A DNA stretch of 8,419 bases from an uncultured Candidatus Melainabacteria bacterium (lineage in GTDB: Bacteria; Cyanobacteriota; Vampirovibrionia; Gastranaerophilales; Gastranaerophilaceae): contig CAKVMU010000061.1 of the NCBI GenBank assembly GCA_934773085.1, positions 1 through 8,419 of the forward strand, given 5' to 3'. This document shows positions 1-6,080 of this stretch, piece by piece. The notes under the pieces are model-generated. The model was not told the DNA's origin, made no database searches, and saw only the letters and a list, made by a program, of their open reading frames with translations. How positions within the stretch are numbered: the first letter of the stretch is position 1; each line of letters begins with the position of its first letter. A program made the position numbers and the translations under genes.

Positions 1-2
1 GT

Positions 3-1241
3 ATAAGAGTTCTTCAAGCTGCCGGTTACAACTTCGACGTTGTTCACATGAACGAAGGTCACGCACTTCCTGCTGCATTCGAACTTTTGAGACAATACAA
101 CGGAAATCTTCACGAAGTACAAAAGAAAACTGTATTCACAACTCACACTCCTGTTGCTGCAGGTAACGAAGTTCACTGGGTTGACACACTTCTTGAAGGC
201 GGTTTCTTTGCTGGTGCTTCTCGTGAAACAGCTATCCAACTTGGTGGAGAAAACTTCTCACTTACAGTTGCTGCTTTGAGAATGTCAAGAATCGCTAACG
301 CTGTATCTCAGCTTCACGGTCTTGTTGCTAACAAGATGTGGGAATGGGTTGACGGAAGATGCCCTATCAGAGCTATCACCAATGCCGTAAACCTTCACTA
401 CTGGCAAGATAAGAGAATGAATGGTGACAAATCATTCGACGAACTTCTTGCTGCTAAACGTGAAATGAAAGAAGAATTATTCAAGTATGTAGCAAACGTT
501 GCAGGTAAGAGATTCAATCCTGACGTATTGACTATCACTTGGGCAAGAAGATTTGCTGATTACAAACGTGCTTGGTTAATCTTGATGGATAAAGACAGAA
601 TTAACAAATTGTTAGACGAAGACAAAGTTCAAATTATCTTCGCCGGCAAATTCCATCCGGATGACGTTATGGGTAAAGAAATGTTCAACAAATTGTTGAA
701 TCGTTCTCACACTCTTAAGAACGTTGTTGTATTGCCTGGATACGAATTACAATTGTCAGGTATGCTAAAACGTGGTACAGATGTATGGTTGAACACTCCA
801 TTGAGACCGTTCGAAGCATCAGGTACTTCAGGTATGTCAGCTAACGCTAACGGTGCTCTTCACTTGTCAACATTCGATGGTTGGACTGTTGAAGGTACAT
901 TCCCTGGAATCAACGGTTATACTGTTGAATATCCTGAATTGGATGATGATATGCCTTGGGAAGAAAGACACTGGGCTGACCACAAATGCTTGATGAGCAT
1001 CATCGAAGACCAAATCATTCCTACATACTACAACAACAAACAGGAATGGGCTCGATTAATGAGACAAGCAATCAGAACAGCTGAAGCTTACTTCAACTCA
1101 GACAGAATGGTAATTGAATACTACAACAGATTGTATAAACCAATTGCTCACGATGACTGCTCAGCAGGAGAAAAGAAGAAAGAATTAAATATTTCTGAAA
1201 CTCCTACTTTTGATGCTTGGACATACTCTAATATCAAATAA
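3..1241 (+). CDS. glgP: Alpha-glucan (glycogen/starch) phosphorylase-like GT35 protein, 3' part, PLP lysine missing
   Basis: The reading frame is open from the left edge (ATA AGA GTT CTT...), so the gene starts outside the window and only the C-terminal ~412 residues are seen; the first ATG, at 48, is internal. Family landmarks in order: HMNEGHA, FTTHTPVAAGNE, an ITNAV segment, ITWARRFADYKR, IIFAGKFHPDD, GTDVWLNTP and RPFEASGTSGM. They match the short bacterial/archaeal alpha-glucan phosphorylase branch (GT-B fold, GT35). Known family role: cytoplasmic, PLP-dependent release of glucose-1-phosphate from alpha-1,4-glucan ends. Odd: the GT35 signature E-A-[SC]-G-x-[GS]-x-M-K-x2-[LM]-N reads E-A-S-G-T-S-G-M-S-A-N-A-N here, so Ser (TCA, 837-839) replaces the PLP-binding Lys and Ala replaces Leu/Met. 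Family membership is secure, but phosphorylase activity is doubtful. Leucine codons switch from CTT to TTG/TTA near 475. A strong terminator follows 20 nt after the stop. malQ lies about 2.8 kb downstream on the other strand. Confidence 0.88.
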   Translation: MRVLQAAGYNFDVVHMNEGHALPAAFELLRQYNGNLHEVQKKTVFTTHTPVAAGNEVHWVDTLLEGGFFAGASRETAIQLGGENFSLTVAALRMSRIANAVSQLHGLVANKMWEWVDGRCPIRAITNAVNLHYWQDKRMNGDKSFDELLAAKREMKEELFKYVANVAGKRFNPDVLTITWARRFADYKRAWLILMDKDRINKLLDEDKVQIIFAGKFHPDDVMGKEMFNKLLNRSHTLKNVVVLPGYELQLSGMLKRGTDVWLNTPLRPFEASGTSGMSANANGALHLSTFDGWTVEGTFPGINGYTVEYPELDDDMPWEERHWADHKCLMSIIEDQIIPTYYNNKQEWARLMRQAIRTAEAYFNSDRMVIEYYNRLYKPIAHDDCSAGEKKKELNISETPTFDAWTYSNIK

Positions 1242-1260
1242 GAGTTGTTAATAATTTATC

Positions 1261-1298
1261 AGAGGCGCCGGATTTATTAAAATCCGGCGCCTCTTTTT
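1261..1298 (+). terminator. Strong intrinsic terminator after the phosphorylase-like gene
   Basis: A perfect 15-bp stem (AGAGGCGCCGGATTT at 1261-1275 pairing with 1280-1294) closes on an ATTA loop and is followed by a T run (1294-1298). It starts 20 nt after the stop codon and is GC-rich in an AT-rich region, a classic Rho-independent terminator. Confidence 0.93.
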
Positions 1299-1326
1299 AG
1301 TTAAATTCCTCCATTTGGATGTTATT

Positions 1327-1355
1327 TTGCATGCACTTCTTGCCTAGAATAGAAT
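1327..1355 (+). promoter_or_regulatory. Possible promoter for the six-TPR gene
   Basis: TTGCAT (1327-1332) lies 17 nt before TAGAAT (1350-1355). A second TAGAAT overlaps it at 1345-1350. The -35 match is weak (3 of 6). The predicted start would fall very close to the ribosome site GGGAG at 1357-1361, which argues for the upstream TAGAAT if this is real. A promoter is expected here because a strong terminator isolates the gene from upstream transcription. Confidence 0.3.
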
Positions 1356-1367
1356 CGGGAGAGGTTT

Positions 1368-2138
1368 ATGCTTATAGACTCAAATGTAGAAAAGAATTTG
1401 GCGAAAGCCGTTAATAATATTACTGTACCTAAAAAATCACGCTCTTATGAATTGTGCATCAAAGCCGATGCATTGAGATTTGCAAAATCATATCGTGAAT
1501 CGGTTAAAACATATTTAGATGCCATTATGATTGACCGCAATCATATTGAAGCTTACTGGGGATTGGCAATGTCCTACAAATATTTGCAGGAATACCCGAA
1601 AGCAATAAATACATTATTGAAATTGATAGAACTCGATGACAGTAATGACAAATATTTCTTTGAACTCGGTGTTTGCAATCTTTCAGCCGGACACCCTCAA
1701 GAAGCAATTCCGTATTTAATCAAAGCAATTGTAATAAATAAAGAAAACCTTGAAGCGCAAATTCAATTAGCGATTGCACACGAGCTTGTGGATGAAGCCG
1801 ATTTATCACTGATGATTTATGACAAACTTATCGAAACTAATCCTGAATTTTTAAAAGCATATTACAACAAGGGCGCTATGCTTATGGGAATGGGCAACTT
1901 CTTAGAAGCTTCAAAAACATTCTTTAAACTTATTAAAAAGAATCCTGATTACTACAAAGCATACCTCGGGATTGCAATGAGTTTTGATAAACTCGCAAAA
2001 TTTCCGGATGCAATCAGATACTACAAAAAATTCCTTGGTTTGAAAAAATTCTCGGAAGATGCAGTGTTTGCACGTCAAAGAATTGCAGAATTAAAAGCAT
2101 CAAAACCCCAAACTGAACGCCATTTAAGACTTGTTTAA
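1368..2138 (+). CDS. Tetratricopeptide repeat (TPR) protein, six repeats, cytoplasmic
   Basis: 256 residues, almost entirely TPR solenoid. About six 34-residue units run from ~26 to ~229 (26-59, 60-93, 94-127, 128-161, 162-195, 196-229), with the usual small/large hydrophobic pattern such as AYWGLAMSYKYLQEYPKAI and AYYNKGAMLMGMGNFLEAS. The N-terminal ~25 residues are polar and the C-terminal 27 form a basic Lys/Arg-rich tail. There is no signal peptide or membrane segment, so it probably acts in the cytoplasm as a protein-binding scaffold. TPR content alone does not identify the partner or pathway. The ATG start is supported by GGGAG six nt upstream (1357-1361). The gene is isolated from the phosphorylase by a terminator, and its stop overlaps the stop of the convergent TPR gene by 4 nt. 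No enzymatic domain is visible. Confidence 0.88.
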   Translation: MLIDSNVEKNLAKAVNNITVPKKSRSYELCIKADALRFAKSYRESVKTYLDAIMIDRNHIEAYWGLAMSYKYLQEYPKAINTLLKLIELDDSNDKYFFELGVCNLSAGHPQEAIPYLIKAIVINKENLEAQIQLAIAHELVDEADLSLMIYDKLIETNPEFLKAYYNKGAMLMGMGNFLEASKTFFKLIKKNPDYYKAYLGIAMSFDKLAKFPDAIRYYKKFLGLKKFSEDAVFARQRIAELKASKPQTERHLRLV

Positions 2139-2698
2139 GTTCCGGTGAGTTTGTTATAATTATCTAAATATGTTTGAGCCAATTTTGGTTTATTGAGACT
2201 TTTATAAACATATGCGAGGTTATAGTGGAACTCAGCGACATCGTTTTTCAATGTAATCGCACGAATAAGACTTGATTTAGCCTTCTTCACTTCGCCTTGC
2301 TTCAAATAAGCACATGCCAGATTGTAATAAATATATGCGTTTTCCTTGTTGTATTTCAAAGCCTTTTTATAATTATCAATCGCCATATTATATTTTTCGT
2401 CTGCTAAATAAATATTCGCCAGATTATAATACGCTTTGTAATACTTCGCATCAGTGTTTATAGCCTTCTGATACATAAAAATGGCATTGTCTTTCTCCCC
2501 TTTTTCATCCAAAAGGTTTCCCAGAATAAGCCAATCTTGAGGAGAACGCTCGTTTTCATCAATCTGGAGAAGCAAATCCATTGTCTTGTTGTAATTGTTA
2601 TCACTATAAAACGCTACAGCCTGCTTTGACAAATCATCCGCCGCAAAACAAATATTTGCTCCCAATAATATAAACGACAATAATAAAAATCTCTTCAT
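2135..2698 (-). CDS. Exported TPR protein with signal peptide
   Basis: 187 residues from the chosen ATG at 2698. The frame extends to an earlier ATG (2752), which would add 18 polar residues ahead of the signal peptide. I prefer 2698 because the protein then begins MKRFLLLSFILLGANICFA, a textbook signal peptide with likely cleavage before ADD, and because a consensus promoter lies inside the longer version. The Cys at -3 is not in a lipobox (GANIC), so this is probably not a lipoprotein. The mature protein is about four TPR units, e.g. AYYNLANIYLADEKYNMAI and IYYNLACAYLKQGEVKKAK, ending shortly after the last repeat. Likely a secreted or periplasmic protein-interaction module; partner unknown. 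There is no good ribosome site (only GGGG three nt upstream), which fits leaderless translation. It converges with the six-TPR gene, with overlapping stops. Confidence 0.87.
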   Translation of the reverse strand: MKRFLLLSFILLGANICFAADDLSKQAVAFYSDNNYNKTMDLLLQIDENERSPQDWLILGNLLDEKGEKDNAIFMYQKAINTDAKYYKAYYNLANIYLADEKYNMAIDNYKKALKYNKENAYIYYNLACAYLKQGEVKKAKSSLIRAITLKNDVAEFHYNLAYVYKSLNKPKLAQTYLDNYNKLTGT

Positions 2699-2704
2699 AG
2701 CCCC

Positions 2705-2733
2705 ATTATATTTAAAAATGCTATATTTTTCAA
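2705..2733 (-). promoter_or_regulatory. Sigma-70-type promoter of the exported TPR gene
   Basis: On the minus strand, TTGAAA (2728-2733) is followed by exactly 17 nt and then a perfect TATAAT (2705-2710). Transcription should start about 6-8 nt further on, at or next to the ATG at 2698, giving a leaderless or nearly leaderless mRNA. This is the best promoter match in the window. Confidence 0.75.
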
Positions 2734-2808
2734 ATTTAAAGCTTTGCCACATGTTAAGTTTTGTTACAAAGGCATAAAAATCATGGCAATTATTAAAACA
2801 TGAAAAAC

Positions 2809-2838
2809 TTTACATGAGTAAGGTTAGTTTATTATAGG
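2809..2838 (+). promoter_or_regulatory. Probable promoter of the membrane-anchored orphan gene
   Basis: TTTACA (2809-2814) is followed by an AT-rich -10 region: TTATAG at 17 nt (2832-2837), TATAGG at 18 nt or TATTAT at 15 nt. None of the -10 options is perfect. A start near 2843-2845 would leave a ~17-20 nt leader containing the ribosome site. It is divergent from the promoter of the exported TPR gene. Confidence 0.45.
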
Positions 2839-2861
2839 GTTAATAGGAAAGGCAGGTTATT

Positions 2862-3992
2862 ATGACTGGCGCAAATGCTATCGGAATGAACATGTTTCAA
2901 AACTATGGATATGATCCGTATTTTATGAATGCATATCAAAGCTTCAATCCAAATTTTAAAGGTATTGACTATACTTCTCAAGCAGCAACAAATCCGGTTG
3001 CAACTTCAGCAGAAATCAATAATATACCGACCCAAACTGCTACGACTCAAGTAACACAAAAACCAAAGGAAAAGAATTCCAGAGCAGGTTTAATATTGGG
3101 CGGAGTAGCCGCAGTCGGAGCTACTGTTTTGTTATACAAAGCTCACAAAAAAGGCGGAGAAAAAGGTATTACAGAAGGATTCAAACAAATTTGGAAAGGA
3201 ATCACGAATAAAGCAGGTGCAGAAAAAGAAGCCTTCAAAATCGCACAACAAGAAGGCAAATGGTATGCACAAATTCCAGGAAGAAAACAAGCTATAAAAC
3301 CGGAAGATGCCGAAAAACTTGGCATTAAGCTTTCTGATATTGCACCAAAACTCGGCGAAAAGGGCACAGAACTCAAAGTCATTGAATTTACTCACAATGG
3401 CAACAAATTTAGAGTTGCTGGCGACGGACGTGTTTTGAAATATACAAACAGTGCCGGTGAAGATATCCTCAATAAAATGATAAATTCAACTGAGGCAGGA
3501 GATGTTGAATACGCAAAAACAATCTCTGAAATCTTTAACAAACTTAAAAAAGGCGAAGCCGTCGACGGAGTAGATGTTTTAAGACAATATTTCACTCATA
3601 CTGAAAACGGTGTAACTCGAAAATATTTACAAAATGCCGGCGAAGCAGTAGCAACAGCCCGTGGAAATATAAGGACAAATCGTTTCGCTCTTGATTCTGA
3701 CGCAGTTATAGCCTACGGCACAAAACACGAAGGAATCGAAGCCGCTGTTAAACAAATTCAAGAAGGCAAGATTCCTGAGTCACTAAAAATTGCTAATGCA
3801 ACATACAAAGTCGACAATACAAACTCTTTGGTTATAAAAGACGGTCAAATCATCGGTTTAAACAACGGAAAATTACACAATACCGAATCTGATACATTTA
3901 TCGCATTCAAAAAGAAATTTCCTAATGTATTCCAAGATGTGGAAAACTTGCGTAAAGACAAAAAGCTCACAGATATTGTGTATGCAGCATAA
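2862..3992 (+). CDS. Unrecognised protein with Asn/Tyr-rich N terminus and one membrane segment
   Basis: 376 residues that I cannot assign to a named family. Residues 1-75 are low-complexity, rich in Asn, Gln, Thr, Tyr and Phe, and contain FNPNFKG at 28-34. A single hydrophobic segment spans ~76-92 (GLILGGVAAVGATVLLY), flanked by basic residues (KEKNSR before, KAHKKGG after). By the positive-inside rule the orientation is ambiguous. Residues ~95-376 form a Lys/Glu-rich soluble part with beta-type stretches (KVIEFTHNGNKFRVAGDGR around 172-190; YKVDNTNSLVIKDGQIIGL around 315-333) separated by helical ones. The start is supported by AGGAAAGGCAGG (2845-2856) ending five nt before the ATG. It is monocistronic: its own upstream promoter region and a hairpin 22 nt after the stop. 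Lacking a cleavable signal, it may be a membrane-anchored surface or cytoplasmic-face protein. That is inference; no function is claimed. Confidence 0.85.
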   Translation: MTGANAIGMNMFQNYGYDPYFMNAYQSFNPNFKGIDYTSQAATNPVATSAEINNIPTQTATTQVTQKPKEKNSRAGLILGGVAAVGATVLLYKAHKKGGEKGITEGFKQIWKGITNKAGAEKEAFKIAQQEGKWYAQIPGRKQAIKPEDAEKLGIKLSDIAPKLGEKGTELKVIEFTHNGNKFRVAGDGRVLKYTNSAGEDILNKMINSTEAGDVEYAKTISEIFNKLKKGEAVDGVDVLRQYFTHTENGVTRKYLQNAGEAVATARGNIRTNRFALDSDAVIAYGTKHEGIEAAVKQIQEGKIPESLKIANATYKVDNTNSLVIKDGQIIGLNNGKLHNTESDTFIAFKKKFPNVFQDVENLRKDKKLTDIVYAA

Positions 3993-4013
3993 ATAACAAC
4001 CGAAATATAAAAC

Positions 4014-4048
4014 AAGCGTGGCGGATTTCTTCGAAATCCGCCACGCTT
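4014..4048. terminator. Bidirectional hairpin terminator between convergent genes
   Basis: A perfect 16-bp inverted repeat (AAGCGTGGCGGATTTC at 4014-4029 pairing with 4033-4048) closes on a 3-nt loop. It sits between the stop of the orphan gene (3992) and the stop of malQ (4067). The flank read on the minus strand gives GTTTTAT, a moderate U tract serving malQ. On the plus strand the following CTAATTTG is only weakly T-rich, so termination there may be less efficient. Confidence 0.82.
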
Positions 4049-4066
4049 CTAATTTGTCTATACATA

Positions 4067-5917
4067 CTAACCTAATTTTTCAATCAAAATTGCATGTTTT
4101 GTTGCAAACTCTTTTCCTCTCGCAATAATCGCAGCTTTCAATAATGCATGCAAGTCAATCGGATGAAGTTCTGCAAAATTATTCGGCAATCTCAAAGACC
4201 AGTTTTGGTCGCCTGATGTTCCCGGACGATTGTATACATCCTTAATTTGGAAGAAATCAGTAAAGAACATTTGAACATTTTTTGCTTTTGATGCAAAAAT
4301 TTCTGTCAATTTAACAAACTTCAAATAATCTTTATCTTGAGTTAACTTAACAATAATATCATCTTTGTTTTCAGCTTCTGCGAACAAATCTTCCACAAGG
4401 TTTTTAGCATGCAAGTAACCTTCGTGAGTATTAATCATGCTTTCAGCCCACATCTCAATCGGAAGATTGTCGTGAGTTCCAACCATGTTCCAAACATTTT
4501 CGCCAATGTTTTTGCATCTGTAAGGGTGTTCAGGTTTTTCCGGAACTACAAACTGAGTCAATCTCATACCCTGCAAGCCGTATTTTTTCATTACAGCATC
4601 GACAGGATTTGTCAAAGTTCCCAAGTCTTCACAAACAATTGCATCTTTATCCAAACCACATTCTTTAGCTGCTGCAATAACGATTTTTTCAATCAATCTG
4701 CCATAAAGTTTTACCTGTTCATCATTAAGAGTTTTGACTCTCTTTTCTTTATCAGCTTCCAAAGTCCAATCCAAATCTTCGTTACGAGCGATTGCGTATC
4801 TTGAAAGCTCCGGATGTTCAGGAGAAGAATACAATCTTCCTGCACCTTCTTCACACATAGGTTTTTTACCAACTTTGTATACCCACGGATCAATCAAACC
4901 TACAATGTGGTCAATTCTTACACCACCAGGGTTTTCCTTGAACATCTTTTTGTAAAGATTTTTCATCAATACACCGCCCTCACCAAGAGAACCATCTTTA
5001 TTGAACATCTTATCCGGATCCATTACTGGAAATCCCCATGCCTGACCGTCTTTTGAGAAATAATCAGGAGGACAACCCAAATACCAACCGTCTAAGAACA
5101 ATGATTGATAAGCCCAAGCATCTCTGTCTGAAAATGCTACTTGTCTATCAGCTATCATTTTAATACCTTTTTTCAAAGCATATTTTTTTGTTTCTTCGTT
5201 TTGGTATTCAAGAACAAATTGACAGAATTTGTAGAATTCAATCTCATCTGCATATTTGTCTTTTATTTCTTCAATTCTTTTTGCGTAAATTTTCTTTTCA
5301 TCTTCTGATTTAGGATTCATCAGATTTTTATCTGTTTCATTTTTCCATATGTACCAGAAATCACCACCGTTTTCGATAGAAAGAGCTTCGTACAAAGAGT
5401 CGTTTTCCAACCAGAAGCTGTTTTCTTTCTTAAATTTTTCAAACTCTTTTTTCAAATGTTTTGATGTTTTGAAATTATTCCAAGCTTCCTTCAACGCTTC
5501 GTTTTGAGCATTACAAATATATGTATATGATGTTTTACCTTTATTTTGGTTCGGATTTTCTCTAACAACTTTTTTGAAAGTTTCTTCGCTCAAAATAGAA
5601 TCCCATTCTTTTGTTGTAAGTTGTTTCAAATCAATAAACAACGGGTTGCCGGAAAAAATTGTTCCGCAATATGGAGATGAGTCCGTGCATTTGGTTTTTC
5701 CTGCAGGTCCAAGTTGGATTGCATTAAAAATATCAGATGCGTAATCAATCAATTCGTGACCGGCTTCTGAGTTAAAAGTTCCAAATCCTGTATCTTCACC
5801 ATCTTTAGAAGGGAAGCTGCCACCGTGAATAATCAAAGCAAAGTTTTCTTTTCCCAAAACCTTGAGAGCTTCTCTTGTTAAATTTGTATCATTTTTCTTC
5901 CATGTCAAACAGACCAT
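4067..5917 (-). CDS. malQ: 4-alpha-glucanotransferase (amylomaltase, GH77)
   Basis: 616 residues, complete. It transfers alpha-1,4-glucan segments between maltodextrins in the cytoplasm, usually alongside glycogen/maltodextrin phosphorylase. Sequence support: N-terminal substrate-site motif SPYCGTIFSGNPLFIDL (81-97), GCPPDYFSKDGQAWGFP (281-297), nucleophile motif RIDH with D336, acid/base motif CEDLG with E430, GTHDN with the third carboxylate D483, and the C-terminal PGTSGDQNWSLRLP (565-578). All three catalytic acids are present, so it should be active. It is about 100 residues longer than a typical ~500-residue bacterial MalQ. The excess is a charged, Lys/Glu-rich region around 110-250, ahead of the conserved ADRQVAFSDRDAWA segment. 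The ATG is preceded by AAGGAG (minus strand, 5925-5930) at a 7-nt gap, with a good promoter further upstream. It is a single-gene unit ending at the 4014-4048 hairpin. Confidence 0.95.
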   Translation of the reverse strand: MVCLTWKKNDTNLTREALKVLGKENFALIIHGGSFPSKDGEDTGFGTFNSEAGHELIDYASDIFNAIQLGPAGKTKCTDSSPYCGTIFSGNPLFIDLKQLTTKEWDSILSEETFKKVVRENPNQNKGKTSYTYICNAQNEALKEAWNNFKTSKHLKKEFEKFKKENSFWLENDSLYEALSIENGGDFWYIWKNETDKNLMNPKSEDEKKIYAKRIEEIKDKYADEIEFYKFCQFVLEYQNEETKKYALKKGIKMIADRQVAFSDRDAWAYQSLFLDGWYLGCPPDYFSKDGQAWGFPVMDPDKMFNKDGSLGEGGVLMKNLYKKMFKENPGGVRIDHIVGLIDPWVYKVGKKPMCEEGAGRLYSSPEHPELSRYAIARNEDLDWTLEADKEKRVKTLNDEQVKLYGRLIEKIVIAAAKECGLDKDAIVCEDLGTLTNPVDAVMKKYGLQGMRLTQFVVPEKPEHPYRCKNIGENVWNMVGTHDNLPIEMWAESMINTHEGYLHAKNLVEDLFAEAENKDDIIVKLTQDKDYLKFVKLTEIFASKAKNVQMFFTDFFQIKDVYNRPGTSGDQNWSLRLPNNFAELHPIDLHALLKAAIIARGKEFATKHAILIEKLG

Positions 5918-5947
5918 AAATATACTCCTTATCTCTTCTATATACCG

Positions 5948-5976
5948 AGTGTATCATCCACGGGGGTAAATGTAAA
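5948..5976 (-). promoter_or_regulatory. malQ promoter, extended -10 type
   Basis: On the minus strand TTTACA (5971-5976) is 17 nt upstream of TACACT (5948-5953), which is preceded by TG-A, i.e. an extended -10 (TGATACACT). The AAGGAG ribosome site of malQ lies downstream at 5925-5930. The -35 box lies inside a 19-nt repeat that recurs at 6020-6038. Confidence 0.65.
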
Positions 5977-6077
5977 GAGTTTGTAAGTCAAACTACCAAC
6001 TGAAAGTCCTTCGGGTTTTGGGGTAAATGTAAAGAGTTAATAGACAGAACTACAAGCCCACTCCTACATTACCCCCC
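5962..6077. repeat. 116-bp element with imperfect terminal inverted repeats
   Basis: The left end (5962-5980, GGGGGTAAATGTAAAGAGT) is matched in inverted orientation by the right end (6060-6077, reading GGGGGGTAATGTAGGAGT on the minus strand). This gives 16 matching positions, one mismatch and two one-base gaps. It fills most of the gap between the PLD-like gene and malQ. No transposase and no clear target-site duplication are visible. It could be a small MITE-like or REP-like element, or an inverted operator arrangement. Confidence 0.5.
5963..6038. repeat. Pair of 19-nt direct repeats upstream of malQ, 57-nt period
   Basis: GGGGTAAATGTAAAGAGTT occurs exactly at 5963-5981 and again at 6020-6038. 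Similarity continues weakly to the right (TCAAACTACCAA versus ACAGAACTACAA), suggesting two diverged units of ~57 bp rather than a chance match. The copy nearer malQ holds its -35 box; the distal copy has no plausible -10 at 17 nt. It may be a duplicated operator site or a remnant of a small repeat element. Confidence 0.75.
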
Positions 6078-6080
6078 TTT

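Noticed and set aside
2699..2752. Longer N terminus of the exported TPR protein starting MWQSFKF
   Set aside because: It would bury the signal peptide behind 18 polar residues and would overlap a consensus promoter; the ATG at 2698 is preferred.
3132..3595. Minus-strand open frames within the orphan gene
   Set aside because: Overlapping each other and the plus-strand gene; composition (Phe/Ser/Cys-rich) is that of antisense translation.
4409..5056. Plus-strand open frames opposite malQ
   Set aside because: malQ has intact family motifs through this whole region; these are shadows.
6002..6019. CCTTCGGG hairpin as terminator of the PLD-like gene
   Set aside because: Only two G-C pairs next to the loop, then a mismatch, and no U tract on the minus strand; too weak to call.
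6005..6033. Second malQ promoter from the distal TTTACA repeat copy
   Set aside because: The hexamer at the 17-nt spacing is AGGACT, a poor -10, so the distal copy probably does not act as an independent promoter.
5962..6038. CRISPR-like array from the repeated 19-mer
   Set aside because: Only two exact copies, the spacer is similar in part to the sequence after the second copy, and no cas genes are nearby.
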